From: Baekduia soli
GTDB taxonomy: Bacteria > Actinomycetota > Thermoleophilia > Solirubrobacterales > Solirubrobacteraceae
DNA: 64,000 nucleotides
Reading direction: 5' to 3'
Assembly: GCF_007970665.1 (NCBI RefSeq)
Contig: NZ_CP042430.1
Span: 3,100,001 to 3,164,000, forward strand
In this document: one piece after another, positions 9,277-18,164 of the stretch
Position numbering within the stretch: the stretch's first letter is position 1
Layout of the letters: every line of letters starts with the position of its first letter
The notes under the pieces: model-generated
What the model was told of the DNA's origin: nothing
Database searches by the model: none
The model's input: the letters and a program-made list of their open reading frames with translations, nothing else
Program-made: the position numbers and the translations under genes

Positions 9277-10218
9277 TCAGGCGCCGGGGGTGGGTATGGC
9301 GGAGGCGGGGCCGTCGACGAGGGCCCGCAGGGACGTCAGGCGCTCGTACTGCCCGACCGGGTCGCGGCCCAGCGGCATGGCGATGAACTCGCCGACCCCG
9401 GCCGCCGCATGGGCGGCGAGCATCGGCGCGACGCGCTCCGGCGTCCCGAGCATCGTCCAGCGCTCGACCACGCGCAGCGGCAGCCGGTACTGGCGCGCCA
9501 GATGGGCCTCGGCCTCCCGGCGGGCGCGCTCCTCGTCCTCGTCGAGGCAGACGCCGAACAGCAGCGCGACGCCGGGGGCGGGGCGGCCGTGCCCGGCCGC
9601 CAGCTCGCCGAGCTCCTGCGCGCGCTGCGCCAGCGTCGGCGGGTCCAGCCACATCGGCAGCCACGTGTCGGCGAAGCGGGCGGCGCGGCGCAGCGCGGGC
9701 TCGCCGCGGCCGCCGACGTAGATCGGCGGCGTCGCGGGCAGCGCGGGCGCCAGGGCGGGCACGTCCAGCGCCAGCGCCGGTCCGTCGTGGCGGACCGGGC
9801 GCCCGGCGAGCAGGTCGGGCAGCACCGACAGCGCCTCGTCCAGGCGCGCCCCGCGCCGGCTCAGCGGCACGCCCGCGGCCGTGAACTCCTCCGGGAACTC
9901 GCCGCCGACGCCGACGCCGAGGAGCAGGCGCCCGCCCGACAGGACGTCGATGGTCGCCAGCTGCTTGGCCGCCCAGGCCGTCGGCCGCAGGCCCAGCAGC
10001 AGGACGCTCAGGCCCAGCGCGACCCGGTCGGTGACCGCCGCGGCGGCCGCCAGCGCGGTCGGGGCGTCCAGCAGCGGCACGTGGCACGCGAGGTGGTCGC
10101 CCGCCCACACGGCGTCGAAGCACAGCGCCTCGGCGTGGCGCGCGGCCGCCGGCACGTCGTGCAGGCGGCCCTGCTCGAACGGGTCGAAGGTGGGAAGCAG
10201 AACGCCCCAGCGGCTCAT
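9277..10218 (-). CDS. Luciferase-like (LLM class) flavin/F420-dependent oxidoreductase
   Basis: A 313-residue TIM-barrel oxidoreductase of the bacterial luciferase / F420-dependent superfamily. Supporting segments are FDAVWAGDHLACHVP near the N-terminus, the LSGGRLLLGVGVGGEFPEEF core and a TPPIYVGGRGEPALRRAARFADTWLP block, all typical of actinobacterial LLM enzymes. It is first in the operon, 8 bp before the acyl-CoA ligase start, so oxidation of a substrate followed by CoA activation and condensation is plausible. Whether FMN or F420 is the cofactor cannot be settled by eye. Confidence 0.9.
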   Translation of the reverse strand: MSRWGVLLPTFDPFEQGRLHDVPAAARHAEALCFDAVWAGDHLACHVPLLDAPTALAAAAAVTDRVALGLSVLLLGLRPTAWAAKQLATIDVLSGGRLLLGVGVGGEFPEEFTAAGVPLSRRGARLDEALSVLPDLLAGRPVRHDGPALALDVPALAPALPATPPIYVGGRGEPALRRAARFADTWLPMWLDPPTLAQRAQELGELAAGHGRPAPGVALLFGVCLDEDEERARREAEAHLARQYRLPLRVVERWTMLGTPERVAPMLAAHAAAGVGEFIAMPLGRDPVGQYERLTSLRALVDGPASAIPTPGA

Positions 10219-10264
10219 GAGGGCCGGACCTTACAAAGCCGAGCGCCGGCGGCCGGCGCGCGCG

Positions 10265-10603
10265 TCACGGAGCGGTCGGCGGGTGCCCGACCGTCAGCAC
10301 GCGATCGACGCCGGTCCGGGCCAGCAGGCGCCGGACCGGACCGGGCGCGGCGATGACCGAGAAGCCGCCGCCGCGCTCGCTGGCGGCGTGGTGGGCGGCC
10401 AGCAGCACGTAGACCGCGGTCGTGTCGATGAACGTCACGCCGCGCAGGTCGAGCGTCATGTCGTTCCACCCCGCGTCCCACAGGCCGCGCAGGCGGGCGT
10501 CGAGCGCGTCGGCCGCGTCCATGTCGATCTCGCCGCGGGCGACGACCCGGACGTGCGCCCGGTCTTCCACCACCGACAGCGACAACAGGGGGGAGAGGGT
10601 CAC
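10265..10603 (-). CDS. STAS-domain anti-sigma factor antagonist-like protein
   Basis: A 112-residue single STAS domain. SpoIIAA-type proteins bind anti-sigma kinases and are switched by phosphorylation. The diagnostic segment reads DLRGVTFIDTTAVYVLL, placing Thr-Thr where most family members have Ser-Ser or Ser-Gly, so a phosphorylatable residue is kept. The C-terminal FSVIAAPGPVRRLLARTGVDRVL is the usual final helix. The start is GTG 10603, preceded by GGAGG at 5 bp. No partner kinase or phosphatase lies nearby. Confidence 0.85.
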   Translation of the reverse strand: MTLSPLLSLSVVEDRAHVRVVARGEIDMDAADALDARLRGLWDAGWNDMTLDLRGVTFIDTTAVYVLLAAHHAASERGGGFSVIAAPGPVRRLLARTGVDRVLTVGHPPTAP

Positions 10604-10757
10604 GCGGGCCTCCAGGTCCGATCGGCTCAGCGGTGTCGCGTGCCGGCTCCGGGCCCCGGTCGGGAGCGCGGCGCCTGCACCGGACTGCCACCGACGCCGG
10701 AGCCGGGAGGCCGGTCCCGGCGCCACCGCCAAGGGTACCGCCGCCCCGCCGGGGCGG

Positions 10758-11177
10758 TCAGCCCTCGGACAGCGCGGCGACGCCCTCGCGCGCGCCCTCG
10801 CCCTGCTCGAAGATGTCCCAGGCCTCGACGAGGTTGCCCTCGGGGTCCTCGAAGTACAGCGAGCGGTCGCCCCCGTCGTGCTCGACGGGCCCGCGGGGCT
10901 CGCGGCCCAGAGCCCGCAGCCGCCCGGCGATCTCGTCCAGCGCGCCGGGCGCGACGGAGAACGCGTAGTGCACGTGGCGCCCGCCCTCGTCGCCGAACTC
11001 CTTCTCACCGGGGGACCACAGCCCCAGGCGGGTCTGCTCGCCGCAGGCCAGCCACACGCGGTCGTCCTCGCGGGACAGGACGGGGAGGCCGAGGACGGCC
11101 TCGTAGAAGCGGGCCAGCCCATCAGGGTCCCGCGTCTGCAGCGTCAGCTCCGACAGGCCGCGCGTGAGCATCGTCAT
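10758..11177 (-). CDS. VOC-family (glyoxalase/dioxygenase fold) protein
   Basis: A 139-residue vicinal-oxygen-chelate protein with two beta-alpha-beta-beta-beta modules: RGLSELTLQTRDPDGLARFYEAVLGLPV and, later, RSLYFEDPEGNLVEAWDIFE. The metal-ligand type residues His (RHVHYAF) and Glu (NLVEAW) are present. ATG 11177 starts MTMLTRG. The last 10-15 residues are an extra acidic tail. Members include glyoxalases, extradiol dioxygenases and resistance proteins; the substrate is unknown. Transcribed in the same direction as the STAS gene but 154 bp away. Confidence 0.85.
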   Translation of the reverse strand: MTMLTRGLSELTLQTRDPDGLARFYEAVLGLPVLSREDDRVWLACGEQTRLGLWSPGEKEFGDEGGRHVHYAFSVAPGALDEIAGRLRALGREPRGPVEHDGGDRSLYFEDPEGNLVEAWDIFEQGEGAREGVAALSEG

Positions 11178-11226
11178 GCCGGCGCCGTACCCGCCGCCGG
11201 GCGACGCCCACCGCGGGATGGCGCGA

Positions 11227-12189
11227 TCAGCCCCGCTCGGCGGCCTGCGGCGCCAGCAGCGACTCGCGGAACGCGACGCCCTCCGCGGTGGTCGCGGGCA
11301 CGCCGTAGCCCTCCTCGTCGACGACCTCGCCCCAGCGCGCCAGGATGTCCTCGGGCTCGAGGCCGGGCGCGACGAGCCCGCGTGTCTCGGCCCAGAAGAC
11401 GCGCGCAAAGCGCCCGATCCCCGCGGTCATCGTCTCGCCGTTGACCGGGCAGGACTCGTGGGCGAGCAGCACGACCATCGGCGAGACGAACTCGGGGCCG
11501 CGCGCGGGGTCGGGCCGGGTGCCGGGCGGCAGCGGCGGCAGGTTGCAGTTGGCGCGGAACTCGGGGTCGGTGACCATGCGCGTCTCGGCCGAGGGGACGA
11601 GCTGGTTGACGGTGATGCCGTGCGGCGCGCCCGCCTCGGCCAGCGACCGGCCGAGGGAGACCGCGGCGCCCTTGGCCGTGGAGTAGCCGACGAGGTGCGC
11701 GCTGCCGAAGAGGCCGACCGAGCTCGTGATGACGATCCGGCCGTAGCCCCGGTCGACGAGGTGGGGCCACGCGGCGCGCGTGACGTTGAACGCACCGAGG
11801 ACGTGGACGTCGACGTGGCGCTGGATCGCCTCGGCCGTCACGCCGGGCAGCCCGCCCGGATCGAGGTTGCCCGCGTTGTTGATGATGATGTCGACGCGGC
11901 CGAAGCGCTCGAGCGCGGCGGTGACGATCGCCTCGGCGCCCTCGGGGGTCGCGACGCTGTCGGCGTTGGCGACCGCCTCGCCGCCGGCGGCCGCGATCTC
12001 GTCGGCCACGGCCTGGGCCGGGCCGGGGTCGCCTCCGCCGCCGGCCAGCGCGCCGCCGAGGTCGTTGACCACGATCCGCGCGCCGCGCGTCGCGAGCGCC
12101 AGCGCGTGCGAGCGGCCGAGGCCGCGGCCGGCTCCGGTCACGATCGCGACGCGGTCGTCGAAGCGCATGGCGGGCGTCTGCGGGGTCAT
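11227..12189 (-). CDS. Short-chain dehydrogenase/reductase (3-hydroxyacyl-CoA dehydrogenase-like)
   Basis: A 320-residue SDR. The NAD(P) motif VTGAGRGLGRSHALALA, then VVNDLGG, the NNAG motif INNAGNLDPGG and the catalytic Ser/Tyr/Lys region (ITSSVGLFGS, YSTAKGA) are all present. The VVNDLGG segment and the long form resemble the dehydrogenase part of multifunctional enzyme type 2, so a 3-hydroxyacyl-CoA substrate is a reasonable guess. I start at ATG 12189, which has AAGGAC upstream; a TTG at 12222 would add 11 unlikely residues. Confidence 0.9.
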   Translation of the reverse strand: MTPQTPAMRFDDRVAIVTGAGRGLGRSHALALATRGARIVVNDLGGALAGGGGDPGPAQAVADEIAAAGGEAVANADSVATPEGAEAIVTAALERFGRVDIIINNAGNLDPGGLPGVTAEAIQRHVDVHVLGAFNVTRAAWPHLVDRGYGRIVITSSVGLFGSAHLVGYSTAKGAAVSLGRSLAEAGAPHGITVNQLVPSAETRMVTDPEFRANCNLPPLPPGTRPDPARGPEFVSPMVVLLAHESCPVNGETMTAGIGRFARVFWAETRGLVAPGLEPEDILARWGEVVDEEGYGVPATTAEGVAFRESLLAPQAAERG

Positions 12190-12352
12190 CGGCTGGTCCT
12201 TGTCTTCCGGGGGCCCGGCCAAGTCTGGTCGACGTGCGCTCGCGCGGGGCTGGCACTAGCGCCAGTGTCGGCGGGCGGCCCGCGCGCGGCCCCGCCCCGG
12301 CGCCCGTCATCATGGCGGCGCCGCGTCCGCCGTCCGACCCCTGGAGCCCACC

Positions 12353-13144
12353 TTGCCCGTCGACCTGCCGCCCGCCGTCGAGCTCAACGTCCTGGACATC
12401 GGCAGCGGGCCCGTCGTCGTCCTGCTGCACGGCTGGGCCATGAGCCTGGAGGCCTTCGACCGCCAGCTCGCGGCGTTCGCAGGCGACCATCGCGTCGTCG
12501 CCGTGGACCTGCGCGGCCACGGCGCTTCGCCCAAGCCGTGGGGCACGGTGCACTACGCCGATCACGCCGCCGACGTGATCGCCGTGCTCGAGCGCCTGGA
12601 CCTGCGCGACGTCGCGCTCGTCGGGTGGTCGATGGGCGGCGCGATCGGCGCGTACCTGGCCGCCCGCACCGACCGCGTGGCCAAGGTCGCGCTCGTCGGC
12701 TCGCCGCCACGCTTCCGCCGGGCGCCCGACGCCCCCTGGGGCGCGCCCCCCGGCGGCGGCGAGGCGTTCCTGGAGAACATCCGCACCCGGCGCGAGTGGA
12801 CGATGCGCCGGGCCGTCGAGGACACCCTGGCCGTGCAGCTCGGCGAGGCCGTGCACCAGTGGCTGTTCGGGCTGACGATGCGCTGCCCGACCCACGCGGC
12901 GGCGGGGACGTTCGAGGGCGTGCTGGAGGCCGACGTCCGCGAGGACCTCGTGGGGCTGGCGCGGCCGGTCCTGGTCGCCCACGGCGTCCACGACCCGTTC
13001 GTGTCCATCGAGGCCGCGCGCTGGGCCGGCGGCGCGGTCCCCGGCGCGCGCCTGGTCGAGTTCGCGCAGTCGGCCCACGCCCCGTTCCTTGAGGAGCCCG
13101 AGCGCTTCAACGCCGAGCTGCGGGCGTTCGTCGGCGGCTCCTGA
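12353..13144 (+). CDS. Alpha/beta hydrolase, BioH-like
   Basis: A 263-residue alpha/beta-hydrolase-fold enzyme. Oxyanion segment LLHGWAMS, nucleophile elbow GWSMGG (Ser93), acid region AHGVHDPF and catalytic His in FAQSAHAPF are in the canonical order. The small size and GWSMGG elbow resemble BioH-type carboxylesterases, but there are no biotin genes nearby. The start appears to be TTG 12353, since the next in-frame ATG lies beyond the oxyanion motif. Convergent with the FtsX-type permease gene. Confidence 0.88.
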   Translation: MPVDLPPAVELNVLDIGSGPVVVLLHGWAMSLEAFDRQLAAFAGDHRVVAVDLRGHGASPKPWGTVHYADHAADVIAVLERLDLRDVALVGWSMGGAIGAYLAARTDRVAKVALVGSPPRFRRAPDAPWGAPPGGGEAFLENIRTRREWTMRRAVEDTLAVQLGEAVHQWLFGLTMRCPTHAAAGTFEGVLEADVREDLVGLARPVLVAHGVHDPFVSIEAARWAGGAVPGARLVEFAQSAHAPFLEEPERFNAELRAFVGGS

Positions 13145-13160
13145 GGCCCGCGCCGGGGCG

Positions 13161-15770
13161 CTATTCGTAGCGCAGCGCCGCGAGCGGGTCCAGGCGTGCC
13201 GCCCGCCTGGCGGGGAGGGCCGCGGCCACGACGCCGATGACGACGCCGAGCACGGCGATGCCCGCCAGGGTCGCCGTCGGCAGCCGGAGGCTCAGGTCGG
13301 TGAACGCGCTCTGGCGCATCCCCAGGATCCAGGCCGTCGCGACGAGCAGGCCGGCGACGATCCCGGCCAGGGCGCCCGCGAGCGAGATCAGCAGGCTCTC
13401 GGCGGCCATCGTGCGCCGGACGCGCCAGCGCGAGGCGCCGACGGCCCGCAGCACGCCGATCTCGCGCGTGCGCTCGAGCACCGACATCGTGAGGGTGTTG
13501 ACGATCCCGAGCATGCCGACGAGCACCGCGATCGCCACGATCGCGTCGAAGAACGCGAACTGCTGGTTGATGGCGTCGGTCGTCCGCTTCTTGAGCTGCG
13601 CGTTGGACAGCGCCTCCATGCCGGGGTAGCGCCGGGCCAGCAGCGCGTCGACGCGGGCGGCGAGCGGTGCCCGCGCGGCGGCCGACCGCGCCTTGACCGC
13701 CAGCTGGACGTCGGTCGTGACGCCGTAGACGGCCGACATGGTCGCCAGGGAGACCTGCAGCGAGCGTCCGGTGCCGTCGACGGTGTCGCTGATGCCGACC
13801 ACGGGGGCGACGCGCATGCCCGACGCGCCCGCCAGCGTCAGTCGGTCGCCGACGTGCAGGCCGCGCGCCTGCGCGTAGGTCTTGGACGGCACGACGCCGC
13901 CGGCGGCCAGGCCGCGCAGCACCGCGGCGCGCGATGCACCCTGGTAGTCGACGTGGTCGACGCGGTCGTAGGCGTAGGGGTCGTAGGCCACGATGAGCCC
14001 GTCGGCGCCGCCGCCCGGCAGCTTGGTCAGGTAGAGCACGCGGCGGCCGGCGACCGCGGCGGTCTCGGGCATGGCGGCGATGCGGCGGCGCAGATCGTCC
14101 GAGATCCCGGACTGCGGCGGCCCGACGTCCTGGTAGTCCAGGGGCTGGACCGTCAGGTCCCGGGAGAACCGCTTGTCGAGGTCACTGCGGATCGAGCCGA
14201 CGAAGCTCGAGGCGATCGTGGTGTTCACGACGACGACCGAGAGCGCGACGAGCAGCGTGGCGGCGGTCGCGGCGGTCCGCCCGGGGTTCGACAGCGCCGC
14301 GTCGGAGGCCAGGCGCCCCTCCGCCGGCATCGCGGCGCGCAGCGGGCGGCTCATGAGCCGGATGAGCGGCAGGATCACGAACGGCGCCAGGAGCACCATC
14401 CCCAGCAGCATCACCATGGTCGAGCCGACGCCGCCGATCGCGGCCAGCACGCTGCCCTGCGCCGTGTCGCCGAACCAGAACAGCCCGCCGACCAGCATCC
14501 CCGGCAGGAAGAGCGCCAGGCCGATGAGCGCCCGGCGCAGCCCGGGGCCGCCTCGCGGTGCGCCGGCCATGCCGAGCATGGCCTGGATCGGCGGGATGCG
14601 GGCGGCGCGGACCGCGGGCCAGGTCGCGCCGGCCAGCGTGGCGACCAGGCCGGTCGCGAGCGCCCCGATCACCGCGATCGGCGCGTACTCGATCTGGGCC
14701 ACCGGCAGGCCGAAGCCCTGCATGGCCTTCAGCAGCAGGATCGCCAGCACCGCGCCCAGCGCCAGTCCCAGCACGCAGCCGACGGCCCCGAGGACCAGCG
14801 CCTCGGCCAGGATGCTGCGCGCCACGCGGCGATCGCTGGCGCCCAGGGCCCGCAGCGTGCCGATCTCGCGCATGCGCTGCAGCACGGTCATGTTGAAGGA
14901 GTTGAGGATCAGGAAGGCGCCGACGAACAGCGCGATGCCCGAGAAGAAGTACAGGACGACATCCAGTCCGGAGAGCTGCTTCTGGGCCTCGGCGTTCTTG
15001 GTCTGGGGCGTGACGACCTCCACGCCGCGGCCCAGGCGCCGCTGCAGCCGCGCCTGTACGTCGGCGACGCGGGCGCCGCGGTCGACCACCACGGTGATCT
15101 CGTCCCAGACGCCGGGCTTGTCCATGACGCGCCGCGCGTCCTGGACGGGCATGGAGGCCATGCCGTAGCCGCCGAGGTCCAGGCCGCCGCCGAACGCGAA
15201 CAGCCCGGCCACCCGCAGGGTCGTCACGCCGGAGGGCGTCGAGAGCCGCACCCGGTCGCCGACGCCCACGTGGTGGCGTGCCGCCCAGTCGCGGTCCAGC
15301 TCGATCTCCCCGGCCCCGGCGCGCGGGTTGCGCCCGGCGACCTGGCGGGAGTCGGTGGTGTCGGGCTGGGCGTAGTCGACCCCGACGACGTAGAGCCGCG
15401 CGGACCGCGCGCGCTCCACGCGGCCGTGCGCATCGACCGTGCGGAAGCTCGAGTAGACGTCGCCGGCGGCCGAGCGCACGCCCTGGACCAGGCGCACGCG
15501 GTCGATCGTGTCCAGCGTCAGCGACCCCGCCGACTGCCTGCCCGAGACGACGATGTCGGCGCGGCCGTAGAGCGAGTCGTACAGCCGGCCGAACGTGGAG
15601 TGGATGGTCCCGACGAGCAGCAGGACGCCGAAGACCATCCCGACGCCGAGCACGATCGCCCCCGCCGTCAGCCCGGAGCGCAGCGGGCGCGCGCGGACCG
15701 TCCGCACGCTCAGGCCCGAGAACGAGGCCAGGCGCGCGCCGGTGGGGAGCCGGCGCCGGTGCGCGATCAC
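13161..15770 (-). CDS. FtsX-type ABC transporter permease (duplicated MacB/LolC fold)
   Basis: An 869-residue inner-membrane permease with the ten-helix duplicated layout of large FtsX-domain exporters: one N-terminal helix (RSGLTAGAIVLGVGMVFG), a large extracytoplasmic domain, an FtsX core (VLYFFSGIALFVGAFLILNS), a second extracytoplasmic domain, and a second FtsX core ending ALPARRAARLDPLAALRYE, a family hallmark. GTG 15770 overlaps the ATPase stop (GTGA), so the two genes form one transport operon. Such exporters move lipids, lipoproteins or antimicrobial molecules outward; no substrate-specific gene is adjacent. Confidence 0.93.
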   Translation of the reverse strand: MIAHRRRLPTGARLASFSGLSVRTVRARPLRSGLTAGAIVLGVGMVFGVLLLVGTIHSTFGRLYDSLYGRADIVVSGRQSAGSLTLDTIDRVRLVQGVRSAAGDVYSSFRTVDAHGRVERARSARLYVVGVDYAQPDTTDSRQVAGRNPRAGAGEIELDRDWAARHHVGVGDRVRLSTPSGVTTLRVAGLFAFGGGLDLGGYGMASMPVQDARRVMDKPGVWDEITVVVDRGARVADVQARLQRRLGRGVEVVTPQTKNAEAQKQLSGLDVVLYFFSGIALFVGAFLILNSFNMTVLQRMREIGTLRALGASDRRVARSILAEALVLGAVGCVLGLALGAVLAILLLKAMQGFGLPVAQIEYAPIAVIGALATGLVATLAGATWPAVRAARIPPIQAMLGMAGAPRGGPGLRRALIGLALFLPGMLVGGLFWFGDTAQGSVLAAIGGVGSTMVMLLGMVLLAPFVILPLIRLMSRPLRAAMPAEGRLASDAALSNPGRTAATAATLLVALSVVVVNTTIASSFVGSIRSDLDKRFSRDLTVQPLDYQDVGPPQSGISDDLRRRIAAMPETAAVAGRRVLYLTKLPGGGADGLIVAYDPYAYDRVDHVDYQGASRAAVLRGLAAGGVVPSKTYAQARGLHVGDRLTLAGASGMRVAPVVGISDTVDGTGRSLQVSLATMSAVYGVTTDVQLAVKARSAAARAPLAARVDALLARRYPGMEALSNAQLKKRTTDAINQQFAFFDAIVAIAVLVGMLGIVNTLTMSVLERTREIGVLRAVGASRWRVRRTMAAESLLISLAGALAGIVAGLLVATAWILGMRQSAFTDLSLRLPTATLAGIAVLGVVIGVVAAALPARRAARLDPLAALRYE

Positions 15771-16540
15771 GTCGCCCCGGCCAGCGCGGTGGGCGCGACG
15801 GTCAGGTCGCGCAGGGTGTCGGCGACGCGGATGCGATCGCCGCCCGGGACCTCGCACACGATCTCGCCGTCGCGGAAGAACGCGACGCGGTCGGCCAGGG
15901 CGGCGGCGCCGGCGTCGTGGGTGACCATGACGGCGGTCTGGCCGTCGTCGACCAGCCGGCGCAGCAGGCCGAGCACGACCGCGCCGGCGGCGGAGTCGAG
16001 GTTGCCCGTGGGCTCGTCGGCGAGCAGGACGTGCGGATGGCGCAGCAGCGACCGCGCGATGGCGACGCGCTGCTGCTCGCCGCCGGACATCTCCGACGGG
16101 CGGTGCGCCGCGCGGTCGGTCAGCCCGACGAGCGCCAGCAGCTCGTCGACGCGATCGGCGTAGTCGCCGGGGCGCTCACCGGCGACGAGCGCGGGCAACA
16201 GGACGTTCTCGGCGGCGGTGAGGGTCGGCAGCAGGTTGAAGAACTGGAAGACGAACCCGAAGACCTCGCCGCGCAGGCGCGTCAGCTCGCGGTCGCCGAG
16301 GTCGTCGTAGCGGCGGCCGTGGACGGTGACCGTGCCGCCCGTCGGCCGGTCCAGCCCGCCGAGGATGTGCAGCAGCGTGCTCTTCCCCGAGCCCGACGGC
16401 CCCATGATCGCCACGAACTCGCCGTCGCCGACGACGAGGTCGACCCCGCGCAGCGCCGCGACCGCGGTGGTCCCCTCGCCGAACGTCCGGACGATGTCCC
16501 GGGCCTCAAGCGCCGGGTGGGCGTGGTCGTGGTGGGCCAT
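15767..16540 (-). CDS. ABC transporter ATP-binding protein (MacB/LolD family)
   Basis: A 257-residue ATPase paired with the FtsX-type permease. It shows Walker A GPSGSGKST, Q-loop FVFQFFNLLPTLTAAENV, signature MSGGEQQRVAIARSLL, Walker B HVLLADEPTGNLD and an H-loop in MVTHDAGAA. The NLLPTLTA and NLDS features are typical of LolD/MacB/FtsE-like ATPases. ATG 16540 gives a His-rich N-terminus (MAHHDHAHP). A 188-bp gap separates it from the divergent thioredoxin-like gene; a promoter must lie there, but I cannot identify elements with confidence. Confidence 0.94.
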   Translation of the reverse strand: MAHHDHAHPALEARDIVRTFGEGTTAVAALRGVDLVVGDGEFVAIMGPSGSGKSTLLHILGGLDRPTGGTVTVHGRRYDDLGDRELTRLRGEVFGFVFQFFNLLPTLTAAENVLLPALVAGERPGDYADRVDELLALVGLTDRAAHRPSEMSGGEQQRVAIARSLLRHPHVLLADEPTGNLDSAAGAVVLGLLRRLVDDGQTAVMVTHDAGAAALADRVAFFRDGEIVCEVPGGDRIRVADTLRDLTVAPTALAGAT

Positions 16541-16728
16541 GCCGCGACCGTAGGCGGGGAGCGGGCGCGGATCATCCGCCCCGACCGCGGACCGGCGCCC
16601 GGGACAACTACGGGTGGTCCTCGTGAAGACGCCGGACGGCGCGGGACCCGGCCCCGACGGACCGGTGGATTCGCCGGCGCCGGGCGGTTAGCGTTCGGTG
16701 CGACCATCGAGTGACCCGGGAGGACGGG

Positions 16729-17967
16729 ATGGCCGCGACGCTGCTGATGCAGGTCTCCGACATCGAGCTGGCCGAGGCCGTCGGCGCCGACGACGGCGGG
16801 CTGTGGCTGACCGCCGCCGACCTCGAGGAGGCCACGGGCTGGGTGCTCAAGCCCGAGGGCCTGTGCCGTGAGGACGCGTGCGTGCCGCTGCCGCCCGACG
16901 GGTCCTGGCAGGACGACGAGGGCCGCGTCGACGTCGTCGCGTTCATGGAGCGCATGGGACGGCCCGTGGTCTCGGACCCGGCCCACGGCCTCTGGGCGAT
17001 CGGCGAGACCGCGCAGGCCGGCGGCCCCGGCGAGGACGGCGGCGAGGAGGGCGACGCCGTCCGGGCCCCGGACTTCACGCTGCCCGACATCGACGGCACG
17101 CCCCGGTCGCTGTCGGAGCTGCGCGGGCGCAAGGTCCTCCTGCTGTCGTGGGGCTCGTACTGCGGCTGCTCGTTCGACCTGCCGGCCTGGCAGGCCGTCT
17201 ACGAGGACCTGCACGACGACGGCCTCGAGATCATGGCCGTCGCCTTCGACACGGCCGGGACCCAGGCGGTGCAGGACCGGATCCGGCCCGCCGACCTCGA
17301 CGCCCAGCCCGACGTCATCCGCCGGCTGCGCGGCTGGAGCGAGGCGCAGTGGGCGCGCCGCGCGACGCCGAGCTTCCCGTGCGTCATCGACGAGGAGCAC
17401 CGCGTCGCCGCCATGTACGGCATGACCAACGTGCCCATGTGCGTGTGGATCGACGAGGAGGGCCGGATCGTGCGGCCCAGCGAGCCTGCGGGCGTCAGCG
17501 ACCACTTCCGCTCGATGGACCCCGAGAGCTTCGAGATCCCCGACACCGACGCCGACCGCCTGGAGGCCAACCGGCGGCTGTACCTCGAGGCGCTGCAGGA
17601 CTGGGTCCGCCGGGGCGCCGAGAGCGAGTTCGCGCTGGCGCCCGACGAGGTGCGCCGGCGCATGAGGCGCCCGAGCGAGGACGAGGTGCGCGCGGCGCTG
17701 CACGCGCGGATCGCCCACCGCCTGTACCGGGGCGGCGACCCCGACGACGCCCGGCGCCACCTCGACCGGGCCGTGGAGCTGTGCCCCGACGCCTGGACCT
17801 ACCGCCGCCAGGCGATGGTGCTCGATCCCGACACCGTCGGCGACCTCAACGTGTCACCGGGCTACTGGGCGGCGATGGACGCGCTCGGCCGGGACGAGTT
17901 CTACCCGCCCGTCGACCTGCCCGGCTTCAAGGACGGCGCCGACTACCAGCGGGGCGCCGCGGGCTGA
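16729..17967 (+). CDS. TlpA/ResA-like thioredoxin-fold protein with CGC motif
   Basis: A 412-residue protein. Residues about 1-95 form an extra N-terminal domain of unknown role; about 105-260 form a peroxiredoxin/TlpA-like domain (APDFTLPDIDGTPRSLSELRGRKVLLLSW); the C-terminus is helical and carries a possible TPR-like segment (DPDDARRHLDRAVELCPDAWTYRRQAMVLDP). The redox site is WGSYCGCSFDLP, Cys145-Gly-Cys147, rather than the normal CxxC. No signal peptide is visible, so it is probably cytoplasmic. ATG 16729 follows GGGAGG; GTG 16711 would bury that site. Function unproven; a redox role is inferred from the fold. Confidence 0.8.
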   Translation: MAATLLMQVSDIELAEAVGADDGGLWLTAADLEEATGWVLKPEGLCREDACVPLPPDGSWQDDEGRVDVVAFMERMGRPVVSDPAHGLWAIGETAQAGGPGEDGGEEGDAVRAPDFTLPDIDGTPRSLSELRGRKVLLLSWGSYCGCSFDLPAWQAVYEDLHDDGLEIMAVAFDTAGTQAVQDRIRPADLDAQPDVIRRLRGWSEAQWARRATPSFPCVIDEEHRVAAMYGMTNVPMCVWIDEEGRIVRPSEPAGVSDHFRSMDPESFEIPDTDADRLEANRRLYLEALQDWVRRGAESEFALAPDEVRRRMRRPSEDEVRAALHARIAHRLYRGGDPDDARRHLDRAVELCPDAWTYRRQAMVLDPDTVGDLNVSPGYWAAMDALGRDEFYPPVDLPGFKDGADYQRGAAG

Positions 17968-17986
17968 GCCTGCGAGAGCCCGTGGG

Positions 17987-18147
17987 TCACGGCGGGATCT
18001 CCCGCTCCCAGCCGATGCGCCCGAACGTCGTGTCGCTCGCGGGGTTCGCGCCCGCGGGTCGACCGTCAGCCGCACGGCGCGGACGCGTCTGGGGCGAGGG
18101 AGCACGAACCCATGGTGGCGCTCCCAGCCGGTCGTGAACGGGCTGTG
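17987..18147 (-). other. Possible remnant of a coding sequence with a frame shift
   Basis: The gap between two convergent genes reads on the minus strand as protein-like text in two adjoining frames: FTTGWERHHGFVLPRP in one and then DTTFGRIGWEREIPP before a stop at 17987-17989. The two pieces share a GWER motif and would join through one indel. I do not recognise a family. It could be a short degraded gene or chance. Confidence 0.25.
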
Positions 18148-18164
18148 ACCGGCCCGGCGGTCAC
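18145..18164 (-). terminator. Hairpin directly after the alpha/beta hydrolase stop
   Basis: A 7-bp stem GTGACCG / CGGTCAC with a 6-base loop abuts the stop codon of the hydrolase gene. There is no T-tract, as is common in very GC-rich genomes. Confidence 0.4.
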
